Assembly: GCA_963585895.1 (NCBI GenBank)
Contig: OY757904.1
Span: 87,206,543-87,270,542, forward strand
Direction of reading: 5' to 3'
Origin: Sepioteuthis lessoniana
Lineage: Eukaryota; Mollusca; Cephalopoda; Myopsida; Loliginidae
DNA length: 64,000 nucleotides
This document shows, in pieces, positions 1-11,770 of the stretch (the first letter of the stretch is position 1; every line of letters begins with the position of its first letter). Made by a program: the position numbers and the translations under genes. The notes beneath the pieces were generated by a model, which worked only from the letters and a program-made list of their open reading frames with translations, was not told where the DNA came from and made no database searches.

Positions 1-691
1 ATAATTAACTCTTTCCTGTGATCTACTGAGTTTGTATCCGGCTGTGCATTTTCTGAGTAAGTGGTTAAGTGGCATCATGGCAATTATGAATAGTAAGGGT
101 GATAGAGCATCTCCTTGGAAAATCCCTCTTTGGATCTTTGCTTCGGCTAATCTTCATCCTCCTGCTGTCAGTTCGACTCTCCAGGTTTTCATAGTTTTGT
201 CGATGAAGTTTATGACTTTGTCAGATATTTTGTACATTTTGAGGCTGCTTATTATCCAGCTATGCGGAACCATATCATATGCCTTCTTGTAGTCAATCCA
301 GGCCATAGCTAGATTTTCCCGTCTGGTTTTGCTCTCATCTAGGATGTGTTGAAATATGTAGAGTAATTCTGCTGTGACTCTGGATCCTTTGCAGCATCCT
401 TTCTGTTCGGCTTGTTAGAGAGTAGTAAATCTCTTCCCTTATTTGTACTGTTAATATTTTCCTCATCATTGGTGGGCAAGTTATGGGTCTGTAATTGTTT
501 TGGGCGGTTCCTTTGTTTGGGTCCTTTTGTATCAATGTGGTCCTTCCTTTAGTCATCCACTCGGATACGTGTACTGTTTGTAGGCATTTGTTCATTTCTA
601 ATGCTTTTCTTTCCTGTTCATTATCATTATTATTATTATTCATTTGTTCATGATATTTCCTAATTTCTTCATTTTTATGAGTGTTAATCAT
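1..691 (-). mobile_element. R4/Dong-like non-LTR retrotransposon, RT fragment cut by window edge
   Basis: The minus strand encodes a degraded reverse transcriptase of the R4/Dong-like kind (LINEs with a C-terminal restriction-like endonuclease). From high to low coordinates one reads the fingers region (NNYRPIT near 500), motif A as AWIDYKKAYDMVPHSW near 260-300, and at the window edge the stretch KLSRSQE that precedes the catalytic motif C. Frameshifts separate these blocks. The same family occurs on the plus strand at 35.55-36.82 kb and 41.10-41.53 kb. The catalytic YxDD and the endonuclease would lie beyond base 1. The 5' part is missing, since recognisable coding stops near 690. It is a dead copy. 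The clade name is from recalled resemblance. Confidence 0.75.
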
Positions 692-799
692 TTTAAAGAA
701 ATTTCTCGTCCAAGAGTAACTAATTTTTAAAGTTTTTCTATTGAATATTTTATGTAATATATTATATTGGTTAAATTCTTAATCAATTTAAAAAAATAT

Positions 800-1560
800 T
801 TTCCTATATTTTTATTAAAAAGTGGGGTTGAACCATATAATTTTCCTTTTTCTATTTTTACGACAATTTAGCTTATTATTACAATTCGTATTTAGCTTAT
901 TATTACAATTCATATCCAATTTATTATTATTAATAATATTATTAAGCACTTTCGGCTCTAGATAAGTAAACTCTTCTTTGAACCCGCTATTCTTGAGGGC
1001 TTCAGTATACATTTTATTACTTTCATGGAAAATTTTCTTATTTGATGATAATCTACTTATTCTCATATAAACAGCTTTAGGGACTTGTTTAATCATAGAA
1101 TTTGGGTGATTAGAATTTACATTAATATAGGAAGGATATTGGTCTGTTTTAAGGAATGATCTATAAGAGTTGTCAGAGAGGTTCAGTGTAACATCAAGAA
1201 AATTTGCTATTTTAATAATTAGAAGAAATTTCGATTTCAAATTCTTAGAATTTAAAGGCTTTTATTATCTTTTTTTGTATACTCGAACACTTAGGACCAT
1301 CACTATTGGGATGCATAATATTCCGTCATTTTGGTATGAACCTAATTGAATGAGGTCAACTTTTCTACTAAGTGTACCTAATATATATAAACCCACAAGG
1401 TCTGCTATTTGAGCAGAATCGTATCCATCCATAGGAACATCAAAATTATCCAAGCTAGTTTTTACCCACGTACACTCATTATTCTTAAGTATAGTTTTCC
1501 TACATGCTAATAATATTTGGTGTTGTTTATCCATTATTTTCACATTGTTTTTTTGCATAG
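800..1560 (-). mobile_element. Penelope-like (or related) reverse transcriptase remnant
   Basis: Two minus-strand reading blocks belong together. Block 1265-1558 carries the RT region around motif C (VGLYILG, then LGSYQNDGI where the family has a YxDD-type active site). Block 815-1240 carries the following FLDVTLNL and YPSYINVNSNHP region and ends in basic residues and IIWFNP. A frameshift and a small loss separate the two. The catalytic aspartate pair is degraded to N-D, so the enzyme would be inactive. I recall this arrangement from Penelope-like or related RT proteins of aquatic invertebrates, but I am less sure of the clade than for the copy at 8.3-9.3 kb. No GIY-YIG nuclease is visible nearby. 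Confidence 0.55.
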
Positions 1561-1880
1561 TTCATACTATCAATTAGAACTTTTTTGTTATAGATGGATA
1601 AAACTCAATTATGTCAAAATGAATAAAAGTGGTTTTGCTTTTGTTTTTAATATTTTTAAATCATTCAATTGTATCATTTGAGTTCTTGCAAAGGTTTATA
1701 TGGGTAGTTTTTTGTATCTTAATTATAATATTTTGAATGATATATTTTTTAGATTATCCATAATTCAGTTTTAGAGGGGTAAATTAATCTAGATTTTAAT
1801 TCATTCTCAAAATTAGGTTTAGGAGTTTTAATTTTTAAATAAGATCTATGCATTTTTCATTTTAAATTTCACTAACCTAT
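1561..1880. other. A+T-rich spacer, nothing recognised
   Basis: No reading frame, repeat or RNA element recognised between the Penelope-like remnant and the microsatellite cluster. Confidence 0.6.
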
Positions 1881-1891
1881 CTTCAATATGT

Positions 1892-2275
1892 AATTATATA
1901 TATACATACACAAATACATATATACACACACGCGTATATATATATATACACACAGATAAATATACACACATGCATATATATATGCACACATACATATGCA
2001 AACATATATATATATATAAACACACTCATATATATATATATATATATATATACTCATGTATATAATATATCTTACAATATTACAGAAATATCTGGAAAGT
2101 TTTATAAATCACTCTTTTCTCAGATTTAGATGTGTGATCTACTTATATACACAAACACACACACATATATATATACACACACACTATATATATATGCACA
2201 CACATATATACATATATATATATACATACACACTCACACACACACACATATATATATATACACACATATATACTT
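1892..2275. repeat. TA/CA compound microsatellite cluster
   Basis: Alternating runs of TA and CA (for example 2030-2052 and 2150-2270), broken near 2053-2140 by unique sequence. Open frames here encode only Tyr/Ile/His/Thr dipeptide repeats and are not genes. Confidence 0.9.
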
Positions 2276-2299
2276 GACATTTTTAACTAGAGGAATAAT

Positions 2300-2495
2300 A
2301 TTTTGTTAATTGAATTACCCTGGCTAGAAAATCCAACAAGCACTCCCATGTGACATACGGATCACTGGACAGCTGTTTCGACCTTTTTAGGTCTCATCAG
2401 TAGTGCATACTGTGATCTCCACCACTGGAAATCGAACCAGCAACCACAGACTGGTGAGCCGAAACTTTACCACTGGGCTACCGGTCTATATCACA
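2300..2495 (-). mobile_element. tRNA-derived SINE with hammerhead motif
   Basis: Read on the minus strand, this begins with a tRNA-like head. An A box TAGCCCAGTGG lies at 2480-2470 and a B box GGTTCGATTTCC (one extra T against the consensus) at 2438-2427, spaced as in a Pol III internal promoter. The body follows at once, with a perfect hammerhead-ribozyme core (listed separately), then A/T-rich sequence to about 2300. The promoter boxes are seen directly. That this is a transposed SINE is inferred from the tRNA head plus unrelated body. It sits just upstream of an RTE-like LINE that could have mobilised SINEs. The ends and any target duplication are not resolved. Confidence 0.75.
2361..2405 (-). 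ncRNA. Hammerhead ribozyme motif inside the SINE
   Basis: On the minus strand all conserved core elements are present in order. CTGATGA is at 2400-2394. Stem II is GACC (2393-2390) and GGTC (2383-2380), closed by loop TAAAAA. GAAA is at 2379-2376. A short stem III with loop AGCT follows, then the canonical cleavage triplet GTC (2370-2368). Stem I can form from CACT (2405-2402) and AGTG (2366-2363), with one A/C mismatch next to the core. A hammerhead is a small self-cleaving RNA. The tRNA-head-plus-hammerhead layout is known from schistosome Sm-alpha SINE-like repeats. Activity is inferred, not shown; stem III is very short, which is typical of minimal retroelement hammerheads that cleave better as dimers. 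Confidence 0.65.
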
Positions 2496-2689
2496 CTGAA
2501 GCGATGCCAAATTAACCAGTCATGGTAAATGCGCGACCACTTAATCTGATGTATCTTGAAGTGGTGGAGATATATTCTATTTAAAAATGTCAAATCTATA
2601 TCCTGTCCATAAGGTTAAGCCGACGTGGAGTCGTAGTACCGACTTGGGAATACGTGGCCGCGAGGGTGGCTGTGTCCACTGAAGGGTTA

Positions 2690-4745
2690 AAACGTACCTT
2701 CACTGTACGCTTAATAACAGGGATATTAGAGATAAATACGCGTTAACACCAAGAAACAAATTCAATGCACTACAAGAGAAGACAGAAACACATACTCCTA
2801 ATGACGAATATGAGAATTTCGTCAATGCCCACTTAGAAGCAGCAGTAGAATGTATACAAACTAAACAAAGACCTCGAGTCCCATGGGAGATATTAGCCGT
2901 TAGAAAAAAGCAGGCAGACGTGTCACCAAATGCAATAGGAAGAACCCAACCAATACCAATGCCTGAAACTTAAAAAGGCAGAAAATGAATCAGCTAACAT
3001 ATACCTAAAAGAGCAAATGGAATACATACAAAATTAGATCGATATGATTAGAGACTAGGTTGAAGATAGACAATCTAGGATGGCATGGCAAACGGTAAAC
3101 GAAGGAAGAGCACTGCGAAAGCTAAACTGAAAGCTACCAGCCAACAAGAACGAATACAACTATAGAAACAACAACTTACTCGGATACCCTTCGAAAGTTA
3201 CACATGAACCAATCACGAGAATTATTAGTAAACAATTAGACATCAAACTAGGACAGTTTATGCAAGAACAACTCGACTCAGTACTAAGAAAAATTAAAAT
3301 AGAAAAGAAGCGGGGCTTGATGAAATATCTGTAGAAATATGGAAGACCAGATAATTCGACGACATACTGCTCCGACACTGTAATATCGTATATAATCAAA
3401 ACACAATAGACAGATGGAAAAGGATGCATCCTCCCCTTCCTTAAGAAGGGTGACCTCAGATTAGCCAAGAACTACCGAAGTATAACCCTTACATCCATAG
3501 CAGCCAAGATATACAATGCTCAACTACGAAACTGCATAGAACCCAAAATTGAGAACATATCTAGGAAGAACCAAAATGGCTTTCGGAGAAATAGATCCAC
3601 GACGTCACAAATTTTGACTATCCGTAGAATTCTTGATGGTATACGTGCAAAAAACATAGAAGCAACAATATTATTTGTTGACTTTAATAAGGCCTTTGAC
3701 TCCATTCACAGAGGGAAAATGGAGCAAAAACTACTCGTCTATGGCGTACCTAAAAGACCGTCGCAGCCGTAATGATGCTATATAGAAACACGAAAGTAAA
3801 AGTCCGCTCCTCGGATGGAGACACAGACTACTTCGACATTGTTACAGGCGTGCTGCAAGGAGACACATTAGCCCCATACCTATTTATCATCTGTCTAGAC
3901 TACGTGCTTAGTATGTCTATTGATAGAATTAAAGAAAACGGTTTCAAGCTAACAAAGGGAAGAAGCAGGAGGTACCCCGGACAAACAATTACGGACGCCG
4001 ACTACGTCGATGACATAGCGCTTCTGGCAAATACACCCGCCCAAGCAGAAACCCTGTTACATAGTCTGGAACGAGCAGCTGCAGGTATAGGCTTTCATGT
4101 CAATGCACACAAGACGGAATATATGTGCTTTAATCAAGGAGGCGACATCTCCACACTAAACGGTAGATCTCTGAAATAAGTTCATCTACCTAGGAAGCAG
4201 AATCTCATCAACCGTGACAGACATCAACACGCGACTAGCAAAGGCATGGACAGCTTTCGATAGGCTATCGGTCATATGGAAGTCAAACCTGACCGATAAA
4301 ATGAAACGCAGTTTTTTCCAAGGAACAGTCGTGTGGATACTGCTGTATGGATGCACTACATGGACGCTAACTAAACGTATGGAGAAAAAGATTGACGGAA
4401 ATTACACAAGAATCCTGCAGACAATATTGAACAAGTCCTGGAGGCAGCACCTCACAAAACAACAGCTATACGGCCACTTACCACCCATCACGAAAACTAT
4501 CCAAGTTAGACGAATCAGACATGCGGGACACTGCTGGAGAAATAAATAGAGACGAACTCATAAGTGACGTACTCCTGTGAACCCCTTCACATGGACGAAC
4601 AAAGGCAGGACAACCAGCTAGAACCTACATAAAACAGCTCTGTGCCGATACGGGATGTGACCTTGATGACCTGCCGTAAGCGATTGGCGATAGAAAGGGG
4701 TGGCGAGAGAGGGTCATGGATATCCGTGCTGATTGGCGCAACATG
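2690..4745 (+). mobile_element. RTE-like LINE copy 1 (linker, RT, C-terminus)
   Basis: A 5'-truncated plus-strand LINE of the RTE-like type. From 2690 one reads the endonuclease-RT linker (RNIRDKYALTPRNKFNALQ), then RT fingers near 3300-3560 (RKNQNGFRRNRSTTSQILTI), motif A (FVDFNKAFDSIHRGK) near 3680-3715, motif B (GVLQGDTLAPYLF) and motif C at residues 78-81 of the frame 3772-4179, where the usual YADD is YVDD. The thumb and C-terminal region follows in the frame 4214-4549 and in broken frames to about 4735, ending in a short ATG-rich tail. Several stops and frameshifts make it inactive. The endonuclease domain is missing. Two more copies lie at 16.6-17.6 and 21.5-21.95 kb. Confidence 0.88.
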
Positions 4746-4827
4746 ATGATGATATTGCATGGAGTGTTGCAGTGTTTATTTTGTTGGCTGACATTTTATT
4801 CGTTCATCAACCCATTATAGATAAGTT

Positions 4828-7605
4828 TGTTTTTTTTTAATGTTTTTTTTTATTTCTTTATAAAATATTGTTTTGGAGGAGGAGATTAGTTTTGCAGTGA
4901 TAGTGGTTGGTTGTTTGGTTGGTTGTTTGGGTTTTAATCAGTTTTAACTCGTCATGTTTTTCGTACAACCCTGTTTCTCGAAAGAAGAACAGAACGTCAT
5001 CCATTTTGATGTTTTCGAACAATTCGGTTAAACTAGTCACTTTGAAAAATCGCTTTCTGATTACAGTGAAAGGTCTGCATTCTATAAGAATATGTTTAAC
5101 CGTGCAAGTTGTCTGACACGTCAAACACTGTGGTTATGGTTCCTGTTTCAGTATGAAAGCGTGAGTAAGCCTTATATGACCAATGCGCAGTCGGGATATA
5201 ACGACTTGTTCTCTTCTCGATGCTCTAAAAGCTGGTCTCCATTCTCCTAAGGTGGGCTGAATTTGGAAAAGTTTATTATTGATGTTCATGTCCCATCGTT
5301 GTTGCTATTTTTTTGTGAAGGAATTTACTGATTATCGGTTTCAAATCGGTATATGGAATGGAGATAGCTTTAGGGTTTAGATCTAAAGCCGATTTGGCTG
5401 CCGAGTCTGCTCTTTTGTTTCCTCTCACTCCGATGTGGCTTGGAATCCAACACAAAATTATTTTTTATGACTAGACATTGAGTCTAGTCTACTGAGCAAT
5501 TTAAGAATTAATGAGTTTTCCAGCTTTTTATTTTCCAGTGATGTTAATACAGAGAGCGAGTCAGAGAATATGATAAATTTGTTATGTTTATCCCTAGAAA
5601 TGATATTGAGAGCATACTTCTGCAGTGAAGATGGAGCTTTCCATTGGAAGAACCTTTTTGTGAATTATTTTATTTAGGACAGCTGTACACGCTGTTCTAC
5701 TGTGGTCCTTCGATCCATCTGTGAAGATATGTAAATGTTCAGGGTAATGTGATACAATACGATGAAATTTTTCCATATAAGTGCAGGGATGGGTTTTTGT
5801 TTTGGGGAGCTCATTCAACTTGAGGATCACTTCGGGTTTTTCAAGAATGAAAGGTGGTGTTTTGGGAAGGATATCTTGATGTACATTTTTAATAGATATT
5901 TTAGATTGTTGTAGCATCGATTTCATCCAAAGGCTATAAGGTTTTATAGCCTTTTCTCTTTTTTCAAATATCTCGGAGGGAATGTAACATCATACGCAGG
6001 ATTACTAGGGCACGATTTCAGTTTGGCATAATATTGGGTAGCTAATTTATTACTCCTTATATTTGCTGGCGCCCCATTAGCTTCTGCATATAGACTTTCG
6101 ACTGGAGACGTTCGGAAGGCTCCAAGCACCAACCTCAGGCCTCCATTGCAGATCGGATTAAGTATTTTTAAATAGGTCTTTCTAGCTGACTGGTATATAA
6201 AACTACCGTAATCCAGCTTTGATCTAATCAGTGACCTATATATTTTCAGTAGAGTTCCTCGATCTGCTCCCCACTCTGTGTGTAATCTTTTATTGCAACT
6301 AGACCTTAAGTACTTCAGGTGGGGAATAAAGGTCAGTTTTTTTTATCGAATACTAAGCCCAGAAATTTATATTCATTTACAACAGGGATTTCTGTCTTTT
6401 CAAGTTTCAGACATGGATCATTATGAAGTTTTCTCTTATGACAGAAATGCACGCATTTAGTTTTTGTTTCAGAAAATATAAAGCCATTTTCTGTTGCCCA
6501 CTTATTTAACTTGTCTAAGCATTGTTGGAGTTTACGTTCAATGGCGTGTATATATTTTGACCTGTAACATATTAGCAGGTCATCCACGTATAAAGATCCG
6601 TCAACTCCGGGGGTTAAATATTTTGTGATGTTTATTTTAATGCTAAACAGAGTCACGGATAGTACACTACCTCTTCCTGATTTTTCATATCAGAGAGAGT
6701 AGATCCAATGCGCACTTTAAATTTACGGTCTGATAAGAACTCACTGATAAAATGTGAGAGTCTACCTTTCAGTTCGATATCACGCAGATCTCTCATTATT
6801 CCATATTTCCACCTTCTCCAGATCAAAGAAAATAGCAGCGAGATGCTCGTTCCTAATGAATGTCTCCCTTATAACTGTTTCCAGGCGAACCAAGTGGTCT
6901 GTTGTACATCTTTTACTACGGAATCCGCATTGTAGATTAGAAATAAGACCATTGGGTTCCAAATACCAAACCAACCTATCATTTATCATCCTCTCCATTA
7001 TTTTGCACAAACAACTGGTCAATGAAATTGGTCTATAATTTTATGGGTCCGAGTTATCTTTCCCTTGTTTTGGAATTGCTATTACTATGGTTTGTCTCAA
7101 TTTTCTGGATCATCTCCCAAATTGCTTTTGGTCTGCTGACATATTTTCGCCAACAATCTTTTTTTTTTTTTTTGCTGCCTTTATCACCCTGCGAGATTTA
7201 GCCCCATTCAGCTTATACTCTATCAGATTGGGAGTAGTGGGTTGTTTTTGAAACCTTTTCTGAGCAGCGCTTCGCAATCTGCTCGCTTTTCGACATTCAT
7301 TGTCGAACCAAGGTCTGCTACGTTTGTTGGTTGTTGAATTTTTGGAACGCACTCTTTTGCTATTTCATTTAATGTCTCTGTGAAGTGCTCTACTATAACG
7401 TGGTTTGTCTCTATATGGGTCAGCCTATTTTTACATTTTTCCTTAGATATTTGCCAGTCGGCCTTGTCTAACTTCCAGTGGGGTGTTTTTTCACTACTGG
7501 CTTCTGGGCTTTGGATCAAGATTGGGAAGTGATCACTACCACAAGTGTCATCATACGCATTCCAAGTCCATATAAGCTGTGGGGTCGCATAAACTTAGAT
7601 CAATG
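4828..7605 (-). mobile_element. I-group LINE (EN C-terminus, RT, RNase H), main segment
   Basis: Reading from 7605 down: the end of an APE-type endonuclease (IDLSLCDP, then CGSDHFPI with the catalytic D-H pair), a linker (RSRPWFDNECRKA), RT motifs (NYRPISLTSCLCKIMERMI, QCGFRSKR), motif A started as FFDLEK but broken by loss of a few codons, motif C as LYVDD (residues 23-26 of frame 6333-6656), then an RNase H domain with IFTDGSK near 5720 and SIFTAEV near 5630. An RNase H after the RT is the hallmark of the I group. The low-coordinate end is a T-rich run (4828-4852), the poly(A) tail seen from the other strand, just beyond the end of RTE copy 1. Frameshifts are many, so it is dead. Confidence 0.88.
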
Positions 7606-7805
7606 GCTGAGTGATTTCCGCTAGATGGGTTGACATATGTAAATTAAAGAAGCTGATTGATCCATTGCCCAGACCTTTCATCCTATTAGGAGACTTCAAT
7701 AGTCACAATAACCTATGGGGATGTAAAGACACAAATAAAAAGGGTAAAATGCTAGAAAGGGTAATCAATGAAAATGATATGTGCCTACTTAATTATGGTG
7801 CAGTG
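7606..7805 (+). mobile_element. Inverted 5' end of the I-group LINE (endonuclease N-part)
   Basis: Here the plus strand encodes the upstream part of an APE-type endonuclease: LPRPFILLGDFNSHNNLWG followed by NENDMCLLNYG. The GDFN-H/N pattern is the metal-binding and catalytic heart of these nucleases. The rest of the same domain (IDLSLCDP, SDHFPI) lies head to head on the minus strand immediately below 7606. Similarity ends near 7805. In an intact element the two parts would be contiguous in one strand, so this is one insertion whose 5' end is inverted, as expected from twin priming during target-primed reverse transcription. Two independent insertions are possible but less economical. Confidence 0.75.
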
Positions 7806-8330
7806 ATAGTGGCAAAGGGAAGTGTAACCAAATTTGTAAAAAAAAAGAGTTGGCCAAAGTTAGTGTCCCCCCAGCACACAATATGTCTTATTTTCTTTTT
7901 TTTCTACTAAAACGTGGGCGCTTTTTTATTTCAAGTTTTTCATGATTAAAAAAATCCCCCAATTTTTTAATTTAACACACTATTCTTTTTTATTTTATTG
8001 CAAAAAAAAAAAAAAAAGATCCCACCCCAAATAAGCTTAGTTAATACCTTTACCCTCTCCCTCTGATTTCTTAAAAAAAAAAAAAAAAGAAAAATTTGGT
8101 TACACGTCCTTTTATCGCTATCTCTGATAGTCAGTAATGGGTGACCATTTTACGTTAGAATTATATTGCAAAGTGATCCCCTCCCTTAAATTCTAAAATA
8201 TTGTTGTTGTTTTTTTTTAATTTCTTCTTTCCATATATTTTTTCTGGCTGTTCACATGTATTCGCAAATAAATAGATAAATAAATAAAAGTAGAATCTGA
8301 TTTTTTTGTTTTCGCTAATCTAGGATGGGT
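7806..8330. other. A+T-rich spacer with short homopolymers
   Basis: Contains A runs at about 8003-8017 and 8073-8088 and T runs. No coding similarity recognised. Confidence 0.6.
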
Positions 8331-8339
8331 TAAAGGGTA

Positions 8340-9330
8340 AAATTTTTCCAAATTTTAAACTGAAATTTTTAGGAAGGTTTCTTGTAGTATATTTATTTCA
8401 TTCCTATCATTAGCACGAATAAGTATATCATCGATATATTTTACATATATCGAAGGTTTTTTAATGCTATTGAATATTCTATTTTCAAAGTCGGACATTA
8501 CAAATTACGGAAGATCGGGCCCAGAACTGATCCCATCATCACACCGTCTCTGAACGTAAATGTTGCCCAGGTGGCCGTAAAATGGAACTTCAGTCGTACA
8601 TGTTAAGAGTATTTTTCTAAGTATATTAGGATTGATTTTAAGAGGAGGGAGGGATGAATTGTTATAGATATTATTTATAAGAATATCAATGGTTTCATTG
8701 ATTGGTTCATTAGTGAATAAATTTTCTACATTGAGTGAAATTAATATACCATTATTGGTAATAAATGTTTGTAGGATTTGAATTAATTCATGCGTTGATT
8801 TTGTAATATTTACTTGGTAAGTATGGTGTAATAAGTTGATTTATTATTTTTCTTTCAGTTCATAACTCGATGTAGGTACTTGTGATATAATTGGGCTCAG
8901 AAGGTTTATGTATTTCGACAGTTCCGTATAAATGACCGGGTTTACAGTCACCGATTATTTTGGGTAGTTTTTTTTTTTGTTGCTATAATTAGCATTTATT
9001 AGTTCATTCATTTTTTTATTCAAGTTGGTGGGTGGGATTCTTTACAATTTTTTAAAATTTGGCCTGATCATTTTGAATGGTTGTTTGGTTTATTAAGTAC
9101 TACAAAATGTTTGTTTTGTCAGGATTTTTATGGTGATATTGAGGGCGATTGCATTATTCTTTTGCGTCATTTTTTAGTTGTCGAGTTAGTAATGTAGGTT
9201 GTTTTTTATTGTATATTTTTGATGGCTTCAGCCCTAAGGAGACCACGGAATTCAAGTTTGAGTGAAATTACCTTTTTATCCCTGAGTTTAAAATATTTCA
9301 ATTTCGATATTTTTGTTGATGTTTGTATAT
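8340..9330 (-). mobile_element. Penelope-like element RT remnant
   Basis: On the minus strand, pieces of a Penelope-like RT follow in order despite stops and frameshifts: KIIGDCKPGHLYGTVEIHKP near 8890-8960, LISLNVENLFTNEPINETID near 8690-8750, the conserved YVQRDGVMMGSVLGPIF near 8500-8570, and the catalytic region as IDDILI near 8425. The spacing and the order LYGxxKIHK, then NVENLFTN, then the DGVxMGSxLGP motif are diagnostic of Penelope-like elements. Above 9000 similarity fades but some fragments suggest the N-terminal domain to about 9330. No GIY-YIG endonuclease or terminal repeats were found. The copy is dead. Confidence 0.8.
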
Positions 9331-9639
9331 CCTTGAAATAAATGGCAGTTAGGTCCTACGTTGAGAAAATCTTTTTGTCGTTGAGTTAATCGATATACTG
9401 GTCAGTATTGTTTGGAAGTTGCAAGTGGCCTTTATAGAGGTTGTTGAACTTTTTTTGAAGTGTTAGTTTGTGTTGGTAATCATTTTTGTTAATGATTACG
9501 CAAAGTCTGTAATCTAATGTTCAATCAAATATGTATCAATGAAGAAATACTGCCCAAATACATAAACACACACACATATATAAATAAAACAACCAATCTT
9601 TTGGTTAAGAGTCTTATTAAGTTTCTTAAACGGATCTAT

Positions 9640-11770
9640 CATCGCACATCTCTAATAGATAAGCCCGAGAATGCTTGCAGTTTTCTCATATTATTTGGAA
9701 TCCACATGTTTTTCATGGCTTCTGTTCTTTCTAGGTCAAGTGTTCCGCCCTTTGCATTTATTATCTATCCTAGATTTGGGACATGAAAAATTCACACTTT
9801 TCAGAACTGAGCTTCTGAACACTTCTTTTATTTGCTCACAATGTTGGTTGTTATTTTCACTTTTAAATAAAATATCGTCCATATACGCTATGGTGAAATC
9901 CAAACCTGCCAACATGATATCCATGACCTGTTGAAAAAGGCTAGGGACGACTTTTAATCTAACGGGACGCCTATTTAGCTTGTACAAACCCTTATGTGTG
10001 TTTACAGTCAGGATTTTGAACACTCGTCATCAACTTCCATTTGGAGGTAGGTGTCTGAAAAATCGATTTTCGAGAAAACCTTACCTCCATTCTGTTTTGC
10101 AAATATATCTTCTGGTGACGGTAGAGGGTAAGAATGATCTTTTAAACAATCATTTACCCCATAGAAAAATCCGCACAAACTCGATTTTTTTTACAAAAAC
10201 TGTGAGTGAGGCCCAGTCCGAATAATCAATTTTCGATATGACACCTAGCTTCTCTAATCTTTCCAATCCCTTGTTGACTGGCTGTAATGCCGCAAAAGGT
10301 ACTTTCCTTAAATACAGTTTTCACATTTTCTTTCAGTTCGAATTTCACTCAGGTTTTTACACACTTTCCAAGACCTGAAAATACACGAGGAAAACAGTTC
10401 TTCAGATCTTCAACCAGTTTTTCTGTTACTTTATTTTTACTTCTTAAAGAAACATCTCTGTTAAAATAAGAATTTATTGACAGCTGCCACAAATCAAATA
10501 ATACAATCCAATCACTGCCAAATAAATTTGACGTATTTTGTAACACACACTTGATTTTAACGTTTCTTCCTAGAAAAGAAATATGGCACATAATCTCTCC
10601 TTTAAAGCTTAATTTCTTTCCTGATAATCCTCGAGCCACTCGGTTGTTTTTTTTTCAACGGAGGGCTTCCTATCTGTTTTCATGTCAAAACATTAATAAC
10701 AGATATATCGCTACATGTGTCAAGCTGTAATTTTTTGTTGACACCATTTATTTTTACATTTACGTATTTTCGTTTCTGCCTTTCCTCAATCTCTTTTCTT
10801 GACAGTATCACTTTTACTCAGTCATTAAACTTTTTATTTCTATTTTCAACTGGACACTGAACATTTTTTTGAAAGTAACGTTTTTTTTCCAAATTTTTAT
10901 TTTTTCTTCGACAGTGCGTACTTTTGTGGCCCCAAAAACCACACGAAAAACACTTTTTATCTTTAAAATAAGTCTTTTTTAAAGTGTAGCCCACTACATC
11001 CATAGCACGGAGATGGTTTTATATAATCTTTTGCAGATTTCAATTTAGGTCTGACTGCATGAATACTTGTAAAATTGTGGTGTTTAATATTCAACATGCG
11101 TTAATACTCCTCCGTGATTTTCTGTAAAGTTATATCAGGGTCCTGCTCCATTTTATTTAATATTCGGGAACAAATGTCTTTATTGCGGTTGGCAGCCAAT
11201 CCATGAACAAAAACGAAACATTTGAACATGTCAATGGACAAATCCTTCAAATTAAACCTTTCACATTGTTGGTTTACATTTCCAGCAAAACTGACAAAAT
11301 CCTCGTCCTCTTTTCTCAGATTCAAACACTTGTATCTGGTATGAAACAATCTGTTTCTTTTGCTAATAATACAGGACAAAAATATTATAGTCGTCAAACG
11401 AAATCTCGTCGTTTTTTTTTTCTTTTTTTTTTTTTTGGTAAAATCAAAATTGTATACTTCGTATTCTCGTCAGTGCCAAGTTTTTGAAGCAACATCATTC
11501 GACCAAGAAGTACATCGTTTTGAAAAAATGGTTTCGAATCTTCGATAAAATGTTGAAAACGTTATTCCTTTTTCTGGGCTATATTCAGAAATTGAATTTG
11601 CAATTACTTCTGCCGTAAAAAAATAATTAGAATTTCCTTCATTTGTTAATATTTCTATTTGTTCTCTTCTAATTGCAATTAATTCTTCTTGCAAGCATTG
11701 TTGAATCCTCTGTTGTACTTCCGCTTGAGCTTTTACTGCCTATATAAGTTCTTCCATAATGTATAATTTC
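9640..11770 (-). mobile_element. Ty3/gypsy element, truncated copy
   Basis: A minus-strand gypsy-type element reads gag (start near 11760), zinc knuckle, protease end, and RT. Gag pieces lie at 11470-11694 and 11101-11397. The RT frame 9736-10023 has YMDD at residues 47-50, and the RT-to-RNase H tether follows to about 9640, where similarity ends. RNase H, integrase and the 3' LTR are absent. It is clearly related to the full-length element at 26.3-33.0 kb: same gag layout and same RT style. Stops and frameshifts separate the blocks. No LTR could be assigned on its 5' side. Confidence 0.85.
10818..11003 (-). pseudogene. Gag zinc knuckle (CCHC) of truncated gypsy element
   Basis: A 61-residue frame with a textbook retroviral-type zinc knuckle: C18-x2-C21-x4-H26-x4-C31 (CFSCGFWGHKSTHC), followed by a basic tail (RRKNKN). 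Such knuckles bind genomic RNA during particle assembly. It lies between the gag body (11101-11397) and the protease-end block (10349-10639), exactly where a gag-pol element should carry it. It is part of a broken gag and not a separate gene. Confidence 0.85.

Noticed and set aside
1872-2277. Frames encoding Tyr/Ile/His/Thr-rich peptides
   Set aside because: They are translations of TA/CA microsatellites, as also at 57.46-57.96 and 62.6-63.25 kb.
2415-2490. True tRNA gene
   Set aside because: A and B boxes are present, but the B box has an extra T, no matching acceptor stem was found, and a hammerhead-bearing body follows directly.
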